Positions 51,039-62,924 of a stretch of 64,000 bases of DNA are shown here, piece after piece; positions within the stretch are counted from its first letter, which is position 1, and each line of letters opens with the position of its first letter. The stretch covers positions 115,343,600 to 115,407,599 of the forward strand of contig OW121744.1 in assembly GCA_933228675.1 (NCBI GenBank). The letters are read 5' to 3'. The notes beneath the pieces are model-generated. The model had not been told where the DNA came from. It ran no database searches and worked only from the letters and a program-made list of their open reading frames with translations. A program made the translations under genes and the position numbers. The DNA is from Stomorhina lunata. Taxonomy: Eukaryota > Arthropoda > Insecta > Diptera > Rhiniidae.

Positions 51039-51573
51039 CAGGGGCCGAATTACCGCATTCGATATTGATCGAAAACTCAGGCTTCTAAGCGAACATTGTG
51101 AAGTATACTTTAGGGATGTTCAAAGTAACTTCGATGCAAAAAGTTTATTGAAATTTGGTATCTATTTATAATATATAGTTCAATTAACCCCTTGACGTAT
51201 TTCCACGAGTCTGACTCGTGGTACAATTTCTGTGCCTAACATGATTATCACTAGTCCGACTCGTGGTACTATTTATGTGCCTAACATGATTATCACGAGT
51301 CTGACTCGTTGTGCGACTGATCTTAAGCATCAAAACCGGTTTGTTTAGTGCAACTTGTGTGCGAACAGTTGGAAGCGAACTTCGTTGCGCAGATTGATAC
51401 GTCAAGGGGTTAAAACTCTTTTACTATTGTTCATCTTTAGGCAAATAACTTCAAAAAATATAGTAAACTGTGCATCTATTAAATAATTTTGATTATCCTT
51501 AAAGTATGCTATACAAATGATTAGAAAATATTTAAGATTTCTATAGATATCGAATCCCGTAATTTGGCCCCAG
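51039..51573 (+). mobile_element. MITE M1, copy interrupted by a second MITE
   Basis: The ends are GGGGCCGAATTACC.GCATTCGATAT at 51041 and the complement of GGGGCCAAATTACGGGATTC ending at 51571. Excluding the insert at 51188-51413 the element is about 305 bp, matching copy 1 end to end in reverse orientation. It begins where array D stops. Confidence 0.8.
51188..51409. mobile_element. 222-bp piggyBac-like MITE nested in M1
   Basis: Perfect 13-bp terminal inverted repeats CCCCTTGACGTAT/ATACGTCAAGGGG are flanked on both sides by TTAA (51184-51187 and 51410-51413), the target signature of piggyBac-type transposition. The empty site is visible in M1 copy 1 at 47663-47666. The interior is GC-richer than its surroundings and has three 45-bp-spaced dyads related to CACGAGTCTGACTCGTG (51204, 51249, 51294). 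An open frame covers most of the minus strand, but its repeats mirror the dyads and no transposase domain is present. Confidence 0.9.
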
Positions 51574-52951
51574 AACTACACATTGAAAAAGAACACAATT
51601 TGTTATTTATTTTGTAGGAGTATGAGTGTCAAAGCTGCTTTGGTAGAATTTCTTTATGTACCAAATGTGCTAACAAAATCAATGAGTGAACATGACTGCT
51701 CTTAACTTTTTTTTCTAGTAAAGCCGACATACCTTAAAAGCGTTATTAAGTTAATGCAACCAGCCAAGAGTGTAATAAATAAATTTTGATTGGAAAACAA
51801 ATTATATATAAAAGTAAAGAAAAATGATGACATTTAAGTTTTTTGAAATTAAAATTTTTTTCTGGAAATTATGTGGAAGAAATTTCATTAAAAGAAATTA
51901 AGTGAAAATTTAAAAATTGTATATGAAGTAATGTCAATTTGTTTTATATTTTTAATTTTACTTTGAAATCTAAATTTTTCTATTAAAATGATTTCGATTT
52001 AAATTTGTTTGCTCTTAACCTTTTTGAAATGCTTTCAACAATTTGTGATTTGAATATCAAAAAAAAAAAATTAATTTAAACCAAAATCTTAAACTTAAGA
52101 ATCTAATCAAATCTAGGTTTAGTATATAGACTTTAATGTAAAAGTGCTTGTAAACTTAGTGTTTCTTAGAATAGATGTTGTTTTCTTTTTTTTTGTTCTT
52201 AAACTAAAACCAAAAACTATTTTCTTTAAGATTTTTAATTTATTCTAGCTTTTCCTTTCAAACGAAACCTGTAGTACTTAACTCTAACTCTAAGAATCTT
52301 TGATTTCCTTTAAAATAATTAGTTTTTCAAAACCAAAAAAATGAACCTTTATACAAACTAAAAAAATGCCTAGAAATCTTTTCCTCTCTGAAACTTTAAC
52401 TTATAAACACAGGATACACACAAAACAACTCAAATACTTCCCTATACACTTTCTCTTCCCTCAACATTAACCCTTTCAGAAACACTTCACAATTGGTCTG
52501 CCTCCAAATCAAAAATCCTACATCTTCAATAAACTCTTACATCAAAAATAAAAAAGGAAAAGTTTTTTTAAGCAGTTTAAAAGAAAACTATATCAAAATT
52601 CGTCCATAAATTGGAGTTTGATTTCAAACCGGGAGCTTGTTTGAAAAAAAAAAAAATATTCAACAAAAAGATAAAAACTCATTAGTGCTATGCTATCAAA
52701 TTTTATTGTAGTAAGTCTAAAAAGACCTAAATAGGTGTATTGTAGATAAAATTAAGCTGATATTTTTTATCATTATTTTTTATTGACATGAATGTAGTTT
52801 AAGCTTTTGAAAAACTTATATTTAATGTAAATTTATTCAAAAAGTCCAAAAATATTTTTAGATATTCGGTTTGTATCGAATTTTTTTATATGATCCACAG
52901 GAAAGGAGATAATTTTGATAAAGAAATAGGTTAAATTTAAATCCTACAATC
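51574..52951. other. AT-rich spacer
   Basis: Unique, strongly AT-rich DNA between M1 and array E. No gene or RNA is supported. Confidence 0.6.
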
Positions 52952-55900
52952 ATATTTTTATACGAAATTTTTCAAAAATTTCCCATTTTTATAGGAAATT
53001 TTTCAAAAATTTCCCATTTTTATCGGAAATTTTTCAAAAATTTCCTATTTTTATAAGAAAATTTTTTAAAAATTTCCTGTTTTTATAGGAAATTTTTCGA
53101 AAATTTCCTATTTTTATAGGAAATTTTTCGAAAATTTCCTATTTTTATAGGGAATTTTTCAAAAATTTCCTATTTTTATAGGGAATTTTTCAAAAATTTC
53201 CTATTTTTCAAAAATTTCCTATTTTTATAGGAAATTTTTCAAAAATTTCCTATTTTTATAAGAAATTTTTTAAAAATTTCCTATTTTTATAGGAAATTTT
53301 TCAAAAATTTCCTATTTTTATAGGAAATTTTTTAAAAATTTCCTATTTTTATAGGAAATTTTTCAAAAATTTCCTATTTTTATCGGAAATTTTTCAAAAA
53401 TTTCGTATTTTTTATAGGAAATTTTTCAAAAATTTCCTATTTTTTATAGGAAATTTTTCAAAAATTTCCTATTTTTTATAGGAAATTTTTCAAAAATTTC
53501 CTATTTTTTATAGGAAATTTTTCAAAAATTTCCTATTTTTTATAGGAAATTTTTCAAAAATTTCCTATTTTTTATAGGAAATTTTTCAAAAATTTCCTAT
53601 TTTTTATAGGAAATTTTTCAAAAATTTCCTATTTTTTATAGGAAATTTTTCAAAAATTTCCTATTTTTTATAGGAAATTTTTCAAAAATTTCCTATTTTT
53701 TATAGGAAATTTTTCAAAAATTTCCTATTTTTTATAGGAAATTTTTCAAAAATTTCCTATTTTTACAGGACATTTTTTAAAAATTTCCTATTTTTACTGG
53801 ACATTTTTCAAAAATTTCCTATTTTTAAAGGAAATTTTTCAAAAATTTCCTATTTTTAAAGGAAATTTTTCAAAAATTTCCTATTTTTAAAGGAAATTTT
53901 TCAAAAATTTCCTATTTTTATCGGAAATTTTTCAAAAATTTCCTATTTTTATCGGAAATTTTTCAAAAATTTCCTATTTTTTAAAGGAAATTTTTCAAAA
54001 ATTTCCTATTTTTATACGAAATTTTTCAAAAATTTCCTATTTTTATACGAAATTTTTCAAAAATTTCCCATTTTTATAGGAAATTTTTCAAAAATTTCCC
54101 ATTTTTATAGGAATTTTTTCAAAAAATTCCTATTTTTATAGGAAATTTTTCAAAAATTTCCTATTTTTATAGGAAATTTTTCAAAAATTTCCTATTTTTA
54201 TAGGAAATTTTTCAAAAATTTCCTATTTTTATAGGAAATTTTTCAAAAATTTCCTATTTTTATAGGAAATTTTTCAAAAATTTCCTATTTTTATAGGAAA
54301 TTTTTCAAAAATTTCCTATTTTTATAGGAAATTTTTGAAAAATTTCCTATTTTTATAGGAAATTTTTCAAAAATTTCCTATTTTTATAGGAAATTTTTCA
54401 AAAATTTCCTATTTTTATAGGAAATTTTTCAAAAATTTCCTATTTTTATAGGAAATTTTTCAAAAATTTCCTATTTTTATAGGAAATTTTTCAAAAATTT
54501 CCTATTTTTATAGGAAATTTTTCAAAAATTTCCTATTTTTATCGGAAATTTTTCAAAAATTTCCTATTTTTATCGGAAATTTTTTAAAAATTTCCTATTT
54601 TTATCGGAAATTTTTCAAAAATTTCCTATTTTTTATAGGAAATTTTTCAAAAATTTCCTATTTTTACAGGACATTTTTTAAAAATTTCCTATTTTTACAG
54701 GAAATTTTTCAAAAATTTCCTATTTTTAAAGGAAATTTTTCAAAAATTTTCTATTTTTATAGGAAATTTTTCAAAAATTTCCTATTTTTATAAGAAATTT
54801 TTCAAAAATTTCCTATTTTTATAGGAAATTTTTCAAAAATTTCCTGTTTTTATAGGAAATTTTTCAAAAATTTCCTATAAAAATAGGAAATTTTTCAAAA
54901 ATTTCCTATTTTTATAGGAAAATTTTCAAAAATTTCCTATTTTTATAGGAAATTTTTCAAAAATTTCCTATTTTTATAGGAAATTTTTCAAAAATTTCCT
55001 ATTTTTATAGGAAATTTTTCAAAAATTTCCTATTTTTATAGGAAATTTTTCAAAAATTTCCTATTTTTATGGGAAATTTTTCAAAAATTTCCTATTTTTA
55101 TAGGAAATTTTTCAAAAATTTCCTATTTTTATAGGAAATTTTTCAAAAATTTCCTATTTTTATAGGAAATTTTTCAAAAATTTCCTATTTTTATAGGAAA
55201 TTTTTCAAAAATTTCCTATTTTTATCGGAAATTTTTCAAAAATTTCCTATTTTTATAGGAAATTTTTCAAAAATTTCCTATTTTTATAGGAAATTTTTCA
55301 AAAATTTCCTATTTTTATCGGAAATTTTTCAAAAATTTCCTATTTTTATCGGAAATTTTTTAAAAATTTCCTATTTTTATCGGAAATTTTTCAAAAATTT
55401 CCTATTTTTTATAGGAAATTTTTCAAAAATTTCCTATTTTTACAGGACATTTTTTAAAAATTTCCTATTTTTACAGGAAATTTTTCAAAAATTTCCTATT
55501 TTTAAAGGAAATTTTTCAAAAATTTCCTATTTTTATAGGAAATTTTTCAAAAATTTCCTATTTTTATAAGAAATTTTTCAAAAATTTCCTATTTTTATAG
55601 GAAATTTTTCAAAAATTTCCTGTTTTTATAGGAAATTTTTCAAAAGTTTCCTATAAAAATAGGAAATTTTTCAAAAATTTCCTATTTTTATAGGAAAATT
55701 TTCAAAAATTTCCTATTTTTATAGGAAATTTTTCAAAAATTTCCTATTTTTATAGGAAATTTTTCAAAAATTTCCTATTTTTATAGGAAATTTTTCAAAA
55801 ATTTCCTATTTTTATAGGAAATTTTTCAAAAATTTCCTATTTTTATAGGAAATTTTTCAAAAATTTCCTATTTTTATAGGAAATTTTTCAAAAATTTCCT

Positions 55901-56904
55901 ATTTTTATAGGAAATTTTTCAAAAATTTCCTATTTTTATCGGAAATTTTTCAAAAATTTCCTATTTTTATCGGAAATTTTTTAAAAATTTCCTATTTTTA
56001 TCGGAAATTTTTCAAAAATTTCCTATTTTTTATAGGAAATTTTTCAAAAATTTCCTATTTTTACAGGACATTTTTTAAAAATTTCCTATTTTTACAGGAA
56101 ATTTTTCAAAAATTTCCTATTTTTAAAGGAAATTTTTCAAAAATTTCCTATTTTTATAGGAAATTTTTCAAAAATTTCCTATTTTTATAAGAAATTTTTC
56201 AAAAATTTCCTATTTTTATAGGAAATTTTTCAAAAATTTCCTGTTTTTATAGGAAATTTTTCAAAAATTTCCTATAAAAATAGGAAATTTTTCAAAAATT
56301 TCCTATTTTTATAGGAAAATTTTCAAAAATTTCCTATTTTTATAGGAAATTTTTCAAAAATTTCCTATTTTTATAGGAAATTTTTCAAAAATTTCCTATT
56401 TTTATAGGAAATTTTTCAAAAATTTCCTATTTTTATAGGAAATTTTTCAAAAATTTCCTATTTTTATAGGAAATTTTTCAAAAATTTCCTATTTTTATAG
56501 GAAATTTTTCAAAAATTTCCTATTTTTATAGGAAATTTTTCAAAAATTTCCTATTTTTATAGGAAATTTTTCAAAAATTTCCTATTTTTATCGGAAATTT
56601 TTCAAAAATTTCCTATTTTTATAGGAAATTTTTCAAAAATTTCCTATTTTTATAGGAAATTTTTCAAAAATTTCCTATTTTTATCGGAAATTTTTCAAAA
56701 ATTTCCTATTTTTATCGGAAATTTTTTAAAAATTTCCTATTTTTATCGGAAATTTTTCAAAAATTTCCTATTTTTTATAGGAAATTTTTCAAAAATTTCC
56801 TATTTTTACAGGACATTTTTTAAAAATTTCCTATTTTTACAGGAAATTTTTCAAAAATTTCCTATTTTTAAAGGAAATTTTTCAAAAATTTCCTATTTTT
56901 ATAG
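52952..56904. repeat. 31-bp palindromic satellite array E
   Basis: About 127 units of 31 bp made of CCTATTTTTATAGG joined to AAATTTTTCAAAAATTT. Each unit is a 27-bp perfect dyad (13 bases each side of a central C) plus a TTTT spacer, so orientation is defined only by the spacer and the centre. Marker units (acaggacattttttaa; a flipped spacer CCTATAAAAATAGG; cctgttttt) recur in the same order at spacings of about 776, 621 and 745 bp, giving higher-order blocks of 25, 20 and 24 units. Units at 53400-53760 are 32 bp, with one extra T. Confidence 0.98.
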
Positions 56905-58170
56905 TCTTCCATATTCGTCGAAATACGAGTTAAAATTCTGACTTTTAGAATATGTGATTGTATATACTAAATCTATGTTAAACATGTCTGCTTACTTTTG
57001 CCGCAAACTCCCTTCAGTTATTATAATTATCAGTAAACAAACTTTTTATAACAAATCAAATAATAAATATATCTCCTTAGTTTTCGTGGATCATATAAAA
57101 TGTAGTGTGTAAGCTATAAAAAAAAACAAATTATTTATGTACATTTAATAATACAAGAAAAAAATTAAATGCCTGCCAATGCTTGACAACCAATCATTAA
57201 AAACCTAAAACAAAAAAGTACCCACCCTTTTAAAGAAAATATGAAAATTAAAAAAAGCCACAAAACTCATTAATCAACAAATTCATCCACATTCATCTAC
57301 AAACAAATTTTTTCACCATAAAAAAAATATTAAAACCTAAAAAAAAACAAAAAACTAAAGCACCGGAAATCAGCTCCAATTAATTTTTTTAATAAGAATT
57401 AATTATAAAAAATATGAAAATGCAAAAAAGTCAACAACCCAAGAAAGAAAAAAATTATGAAAAAAATATTTTTAATGTGAATTTGTGTATTTAATACTTA
57501 AGTATTTAGTATTTAGTAAATATTTAGTAATTAGTAAATGTTTGTATTTGTATACGTATGTATTTGAATGGAAACATATTTTAATTTTTTTGTACTACTA
57601 ATTAAATATTTCAAATGCGTCGTGTAGTAAATATTAACTAAAAAATTAATATAATTCTGTTTACATACTAAATTTATTTTAATATTTTAATATTTTTGAT
57701 TTTATATAATTAAATTGTCATATGTATTTGTTTCACCTTAAATCAGTGGTGCCCACTAACACATACTAATATTTGCATTTGCACTAGTAGCAGCAACAAA
57801 TAAAATTTAGCTTCATCGAATGTTTAATAGCGATTGATTGTATTTGTTTTGGAGATCTTCTTAAAAACCTGCAGCGTGAAAGTATTTTTTGCCCTTTACT
57901 ATTATTATGTGTGACGTACGTGTTTCGAAAGAATTTCATCGCAAGTTGTTCAAAATCAATATTTGGGCTTCTCTGTTTTAAATGCATAAATCATTTTAAT
58001 AGTGACAAGAATATTAAGAGAAATTAAATTATAAAATTTTTCATAATTTATTCACATATAAAATAACCAAGTAAATATGTTTTTAGTCATTTATAACTTT
58101 TTTGGATCAGCAAAAATGAAATATTTTTTTCTTTAGGGAATTTAACCTTAACATGAAAATTTATACGTAA
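56905..58170. other. AT-rich spacer
   Basis: Unique AT-rich sequence between arrays E and F. An isolated CAGTGGTGCCCAC at 57745 resembles the motif at 49871, but no partner was found. The 67-codon frame at 57784-57987 has no recognisable features. Confidence 0.55.
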
Positions 58171-61030
58171 AACTTCTATAGAATTTTTTTTTTGTTAAAA
58201 AATTTTTAAAGAAAATTTCTTGTTAAAAAATTTTTGTAGAAAGTTTTTTGTTAAAAAATTTCTGTAGAAAATGTTTCATTAAAAAATTTCTATAGAAAAT
58301 TTTTCGTTAAGAAAAAATTTTTCTAAAAAAAAATTCTATTGGATATTTTGTATTAAAAAATTTTTATAGAAATTTTTTATTAAAAAATTTCTATAGAAAA
58401 TTGTTTGTTAAAAAATTTTTATAGAAAAATTTTTTTAAGAATTTCTATAGAAAATTTTTTGTTAAAAAATTTTTATAGAAATTTTTTTGTTCACAAATTT
58501 TTATATAAAAATTGTTGTTAAAAAATTTCTATGGAAAATTTTTTGTTAAAAAATTTCTGAAGAAAATTGTTTGTTAAAAAATTTCTATAAAAAATTAACC
58601 GTTAAAAATTTTCTATACAAAATTTTTCGTTAAAGAATTTCTATAGAAAATTTTTCGTTAAAAAAATTCTATAGAAAATTTTTCGTTAAAAAAATTCTAT
58701 AGAAAATTTTTCGTTAAAAAAAAATTTTATACAAAATTTTTTGTTACAAAAATTTTATAGAAAATTTTTTATTAAAAAATTTTTAAGAACAATTTTTGTT
58801 AAAAAAAAATTCTATAGAAAATTTTTCCATAAAAATATTCTTTAGAAAATTTTTAGTTAAAAAAAAGCTACACAAAATTTTTTGTTAAAAAATTTCTATA
58901 CAAAATTTTTTGTTAAAAAATTTCTATAGAAAATTTTTTTTCAAAAATTTCTATAGAAAATTTTTTTTCAAAAATTTCTATAGAAAATTTTTTGTTAAAA
59001 AATTTCTATAGAAAATTTTTTGTTAAAAAATTTCTATAGAAAATTTCTTGTTAAAAAATTTCTATAAAAAATTGTTAAAAAATTTCTATAAAAAATTTTA
59101 AAAAATTTCTATAAAAAATTGTTAAAAAATTTCTATAGAAAATTTTTTGTTAAAAATGTTCTCTAGAAAATTTTTCGTTTAAAAGTTTCTGTAGAAGTTT
59201 TTTTTGTTAAAAAGTTTCTATAGATAATTTTTTGTAAAAAAATTTCAATTCAAAATTTTTCGTTAAAAAATTTTTTCTATAGAAAATTTTTGGTTGAACA
59301 AATTTTTCTATAGAAAATTTTTCGTTAAAAAATTTTTCTATAGAAAAATTTTCGTTAAAAAAACTTTTCTATTGAAAATTTTTTGTTAAAAGAATGTTTC
59401 CATAGAAAATTTTTCGTTAAAAAAGATTTTCTATAGAAAATTTTTCGTTAAAAAAATTTTTCTATAGAAAATTTTTCGTCAAAAAAAATTTTTCTATAGA
59501 AAATTTTTCGTCAAAAAAATTTTTCTATAGAAAATTTTTATTAAAAAATGTCCTAGAAATTTCTATAGAAATTTTTTTTTTCAAAAATTTCTATAGAAAA
59601 TTTGTTGTTAAAAAATTTCTATAAAAAATTTTTTGTTAAAAAATTTCTATAGGAAAATTTTTGTTAATAAATTTCTATAGGAAAATGTTTGTTAAAAAAT
59701 ATTTTCTCTAGAAAATTTTTTGTTATTTTTTCGTTAAAAAAAAAATCTATAAAAAATTTCAGTTAAAAAAAATTTTACGTTAAAAAAATTTTCTATCGAA
59801 ATTTTTCGTCAAAAAATGTTCTATAGAAATTTTTCGTTAAAAAATTTTCTATAGAAAATTTTTCGTTAAAAAAAATTTCTATAGAAAATTTTTTATTAAA
59901 AAATATTTCTATAGACAATTTTTCGTTCAAAAAAAATTTCTATAGAAAATTTTTAGTTAAAAAAATTATTTTGTAGAAAATTTTTCGTTAAAAAAAATTT
60001 TCTGTAGAAAATTTTTGGTTTAAAATTTTTTTGTTAAAAAATTTTCTATTGAAAAAATTTTTTTATAGAAAATTTTCCGTTAAAAATTTTCTATAAAAAA
60101 TTTTTCATAGAAAAAATTGTCTATAGATAATTTTTGTTAAAAAAATCTTCTGCCTTAAATTTTTCTTTAAAAATTTTTTTGTTAAAAATAAAAATAATTT
60201 TTTGTAGAGAAAATATTTCCTTAAAAAAATTTTCGATAGAAAATTTTTAGCTAAAAAATTTTCCATTAAAAAAATTTTTCTATAGAAAATTATTCGTAAA
60301 AAAAATAACTTAAGAAAATTTTTCGTTAAAAAATTTCTCTACAAAATTTTTCGTTAAAAAATTTCTCTACAAAATTTTTCGTTAAAAAATTCCATACAAA
60401 ATTTTTCGTTAAAAAAAATTTTTTATAGAAAATTTTTCGTTAAAAAAATTTTTCCATAAAAAAATTTTCTAAAAATTTTTTCCATAGAAAAATTTTCTAA
60501 AAAATTTTTCGTTAAAAAAATTTCTAAAAAAAATTTTCGTTAAATAATTTTTAAAGAAAAATTTTCGTTATAAAATTTCTATACAAAATTTTTCGTTAAA
60601 AAAACTCTATAGAAAAAAAAGTTTCTATAGAAACTTTTTCGTTAAAAAATTTTTCTTTTGAAAATTTTTTGTAAAAAAATTTCTATACAAAATTTTTTGT
60701 AAAAAAATTCTATAGAAAATTTTTTGCTTATGAAGTTTTTATAGAAAATTTTTCATTAAAAAATTTTTGTAGAATATTTTTTGTTAAAAACTTTCTATAG
60801 CAAATTTTTAGTAAAAAAAAATTTTCTATAGAAAATTTTTCGTTAAAAAAAAAAATTATCAATAGAAAATCTTTCATAGAAAAATTTATATGGAAAATTT
60901 TTCGTTAAAAAAAATGCTATAGAAAATTTTGCGTTGAAAAAAATTCTATAGAAAATTTTTCGTGAAAAAAAATTTCTCAAAAAAATTTTTTCCGCGAAAA
61001 AATTCAATATAATTTTTTTTTTATAAAAGT
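58171..61030 (+). repeat. degenerate ~28-31-bp satellite array F
   Basis: About 95 imperfect units of the form GTTAAAAAATTT then CTATAGAAAATTTTT, often with TTCGTTAAAA. Lengths vary from about 27 to 31 bp and most units carry several substitutions or indels. The CTATAG dyad is shared with B, C and D. The array looks old compared with its neighbour E. Confidence 0.92.
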
Positions 61031-62924
61031 ATTTGATTAAAAAAAATTTGTATAAAACATTTTAAAAATTAGTTTTTAGCTCTTTTTTAGTTTTCGCTAC
61101 CGAATTATTTTCCCACTGGGCAATTGAATAAGTTTGTATGTTAATGTCAATGTGTTAGTATCAGTATCAATACATAAGTACTTAGTATATAAACAATAAA
61201 TAGTCGGTAGTCATAGAGTATTAATTAAAGTAAATAAATAACATAAAACTATTATTAAGTCCTTTAAAACTAATTGTAATTGTGGTAGAAATTGTGCAAA
61301 ATAACAAATTGATGGCTTAAATTTCATGTTTTTAATTTAATTCAATTCAATTGAAAATGTGTTTTAATTATAAAACTCTTAAATACATAATAATAATAAT
61401 AATATTAAAATAAATATCTACCTATTAAATAATTTGAAGTTATTTGAATTCGAAGCGAAAGCAAAATTAAATTTATTATATGAACGTATATCAAACAATA
61501 TTAAAATTTCAATAAAATGTAATAAATTGATGAAGAGACAACAAAAAAATACTTGATAATTAACAAAAGTTTAGGAAATATTTACAGAATTTTAAGTATT
61601 TTAAGCAACATTAAGTGTCGGGTACCTGTTAATAAAGAAAACATTTTTGATATTCTGATTTTTGCCAAATGATATTGAAATCAAAGTTATAATTATTTTG
61701 AAAACTTTAAGGTAGTATGTGTGTGTTTTTGCAAATCTCTTATCTTTAATTAAGAGAAATACAAAGAAATGTTTGAGCATTATATGTGAGAGTAAAAGCC
61801 CGCGGCCGACTTTTTGCCAAAGACTGCTTTAAAGTATTATTTCATACTTAATTTGATTTTTTTTTGAATTCTTTACATTTCGCAACAAAAATTTAAAACC
61901 TTAATCTTAACCTTAAACTAGTTTTAAAGATTTAGTCTTAAAACTCGAAATCTAAAACCTAAGCGCATTAAATACAAAAAATTACAGAGCTTCTTTAGAC
62001 TTTAAGCTTAATATCTACAAACTTTGCAAACAAACAAAAAAAAAAACTAAAAATCTGCTTCAAATATTTCTCAATCAAAAATATTTATATATAACAAATA
62101 AAATCTATTCAAAACTCCTTTTAGCTTTAAGTCAAAAAGAGAAGAAGAAAAAAAATCAAAATTAAATTTTAGCTTTTAAGCAAAAAAAAAAAAAAAAAAA
62201 CGAAAAAAAACAGCAAATGAAAAGAATTAAAATATTTACAATAAAATTATTTAATTAAAAACACATAAATGATAAGTCAGTAAATATTTATTACAAATTC
62301 AAAATGACTTAGAATGTCATTTGTCTGAGTAAATATTTAACTTGAAACTTATTTAATTGTAATTGATATTAGAATTTAGACTCTAAAGATGGAAGGACGC
62401 TGGTTTTGTATTGAAATCTGTCTGTCCCTCTGTCGTCTGTGCATGTAGCAGCTGCGTAATTGTATATTTTTATTGGAATTTATTTTTTATTTAGCTTAAG
62501 AAAAAATTTAATTTAAATACCAAAAATAAGAAGCAAAAAAGTAAATTATGTAAAGAATTCATACTTTTGACAAGAGTGGAAAAATCAATGAAATAAACGA
62601 AATAAAAGATCGAATAAATTAAATGGTTTTAATTTTAAATGGAAATTTCAAAATAATTTGGAATGTCAGAAAAAGTAAGTACAAACACAATAATGAAACT
62701 AAATGTTAACAAATTAAAAAGTCGGTTCAAGCCGACTATTTAATACCCATTCAAATACAGAACATTTGTCAAAAAATTTACAAATTGTTCTTAATTCATA
62801 TGTTACATATAAGCTCAATTTTCTTATCATATCAACAATTTCTTTAAATTTAAGTCATTTCCGACTAAGGGTCTAATAAAGTAGCTACGGCCGAAAAAAC
62901 GTCTATATCCAATTTCATAAAATT
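61031..62924. other. AT-rich spacer with small repeats
   Basis: Very AT-rich unique sequence. It contains an (AAT)n run near 61388-61405, a poly-A run near 62178, and a GTCGG/CCGAC hairpin at 62720-62737 followed by tatttaataccc. No gene is visible. Confidence 0.55.

Noticed and set aside
51184..51405. 73-codon minus-strand open frame over the piggyBac-like MITE
   Set aside because: The frame covers a short non-autonomous element; its repeated residues come from the 45-bp DNA repeats and no transposase motif is present.
52886..57098. 13-bp inverted pair TTATATGATCCAC / GTGGATCATATAA flanking array E
   Set aside because: The match is exact but stands 50-200 bp away from the array edges with no further similarity. 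In AT-rich DNA of this length such pairs occur by chance.
1..61030. CRISPR-like arrays
   Set aside because: The repeats are contiguous tandem units of 12 or ~31 bp without unique spacers, in clearly eukaryotic sequence.
62720..62737. GTCGG..CCGAC hairpin as a terminator or RNA structure
   Set aside because: A six-base stem in eukaryotic intergenic DNA is weak evidence. It may be the edge of a dispersed element, but no second end was identified.
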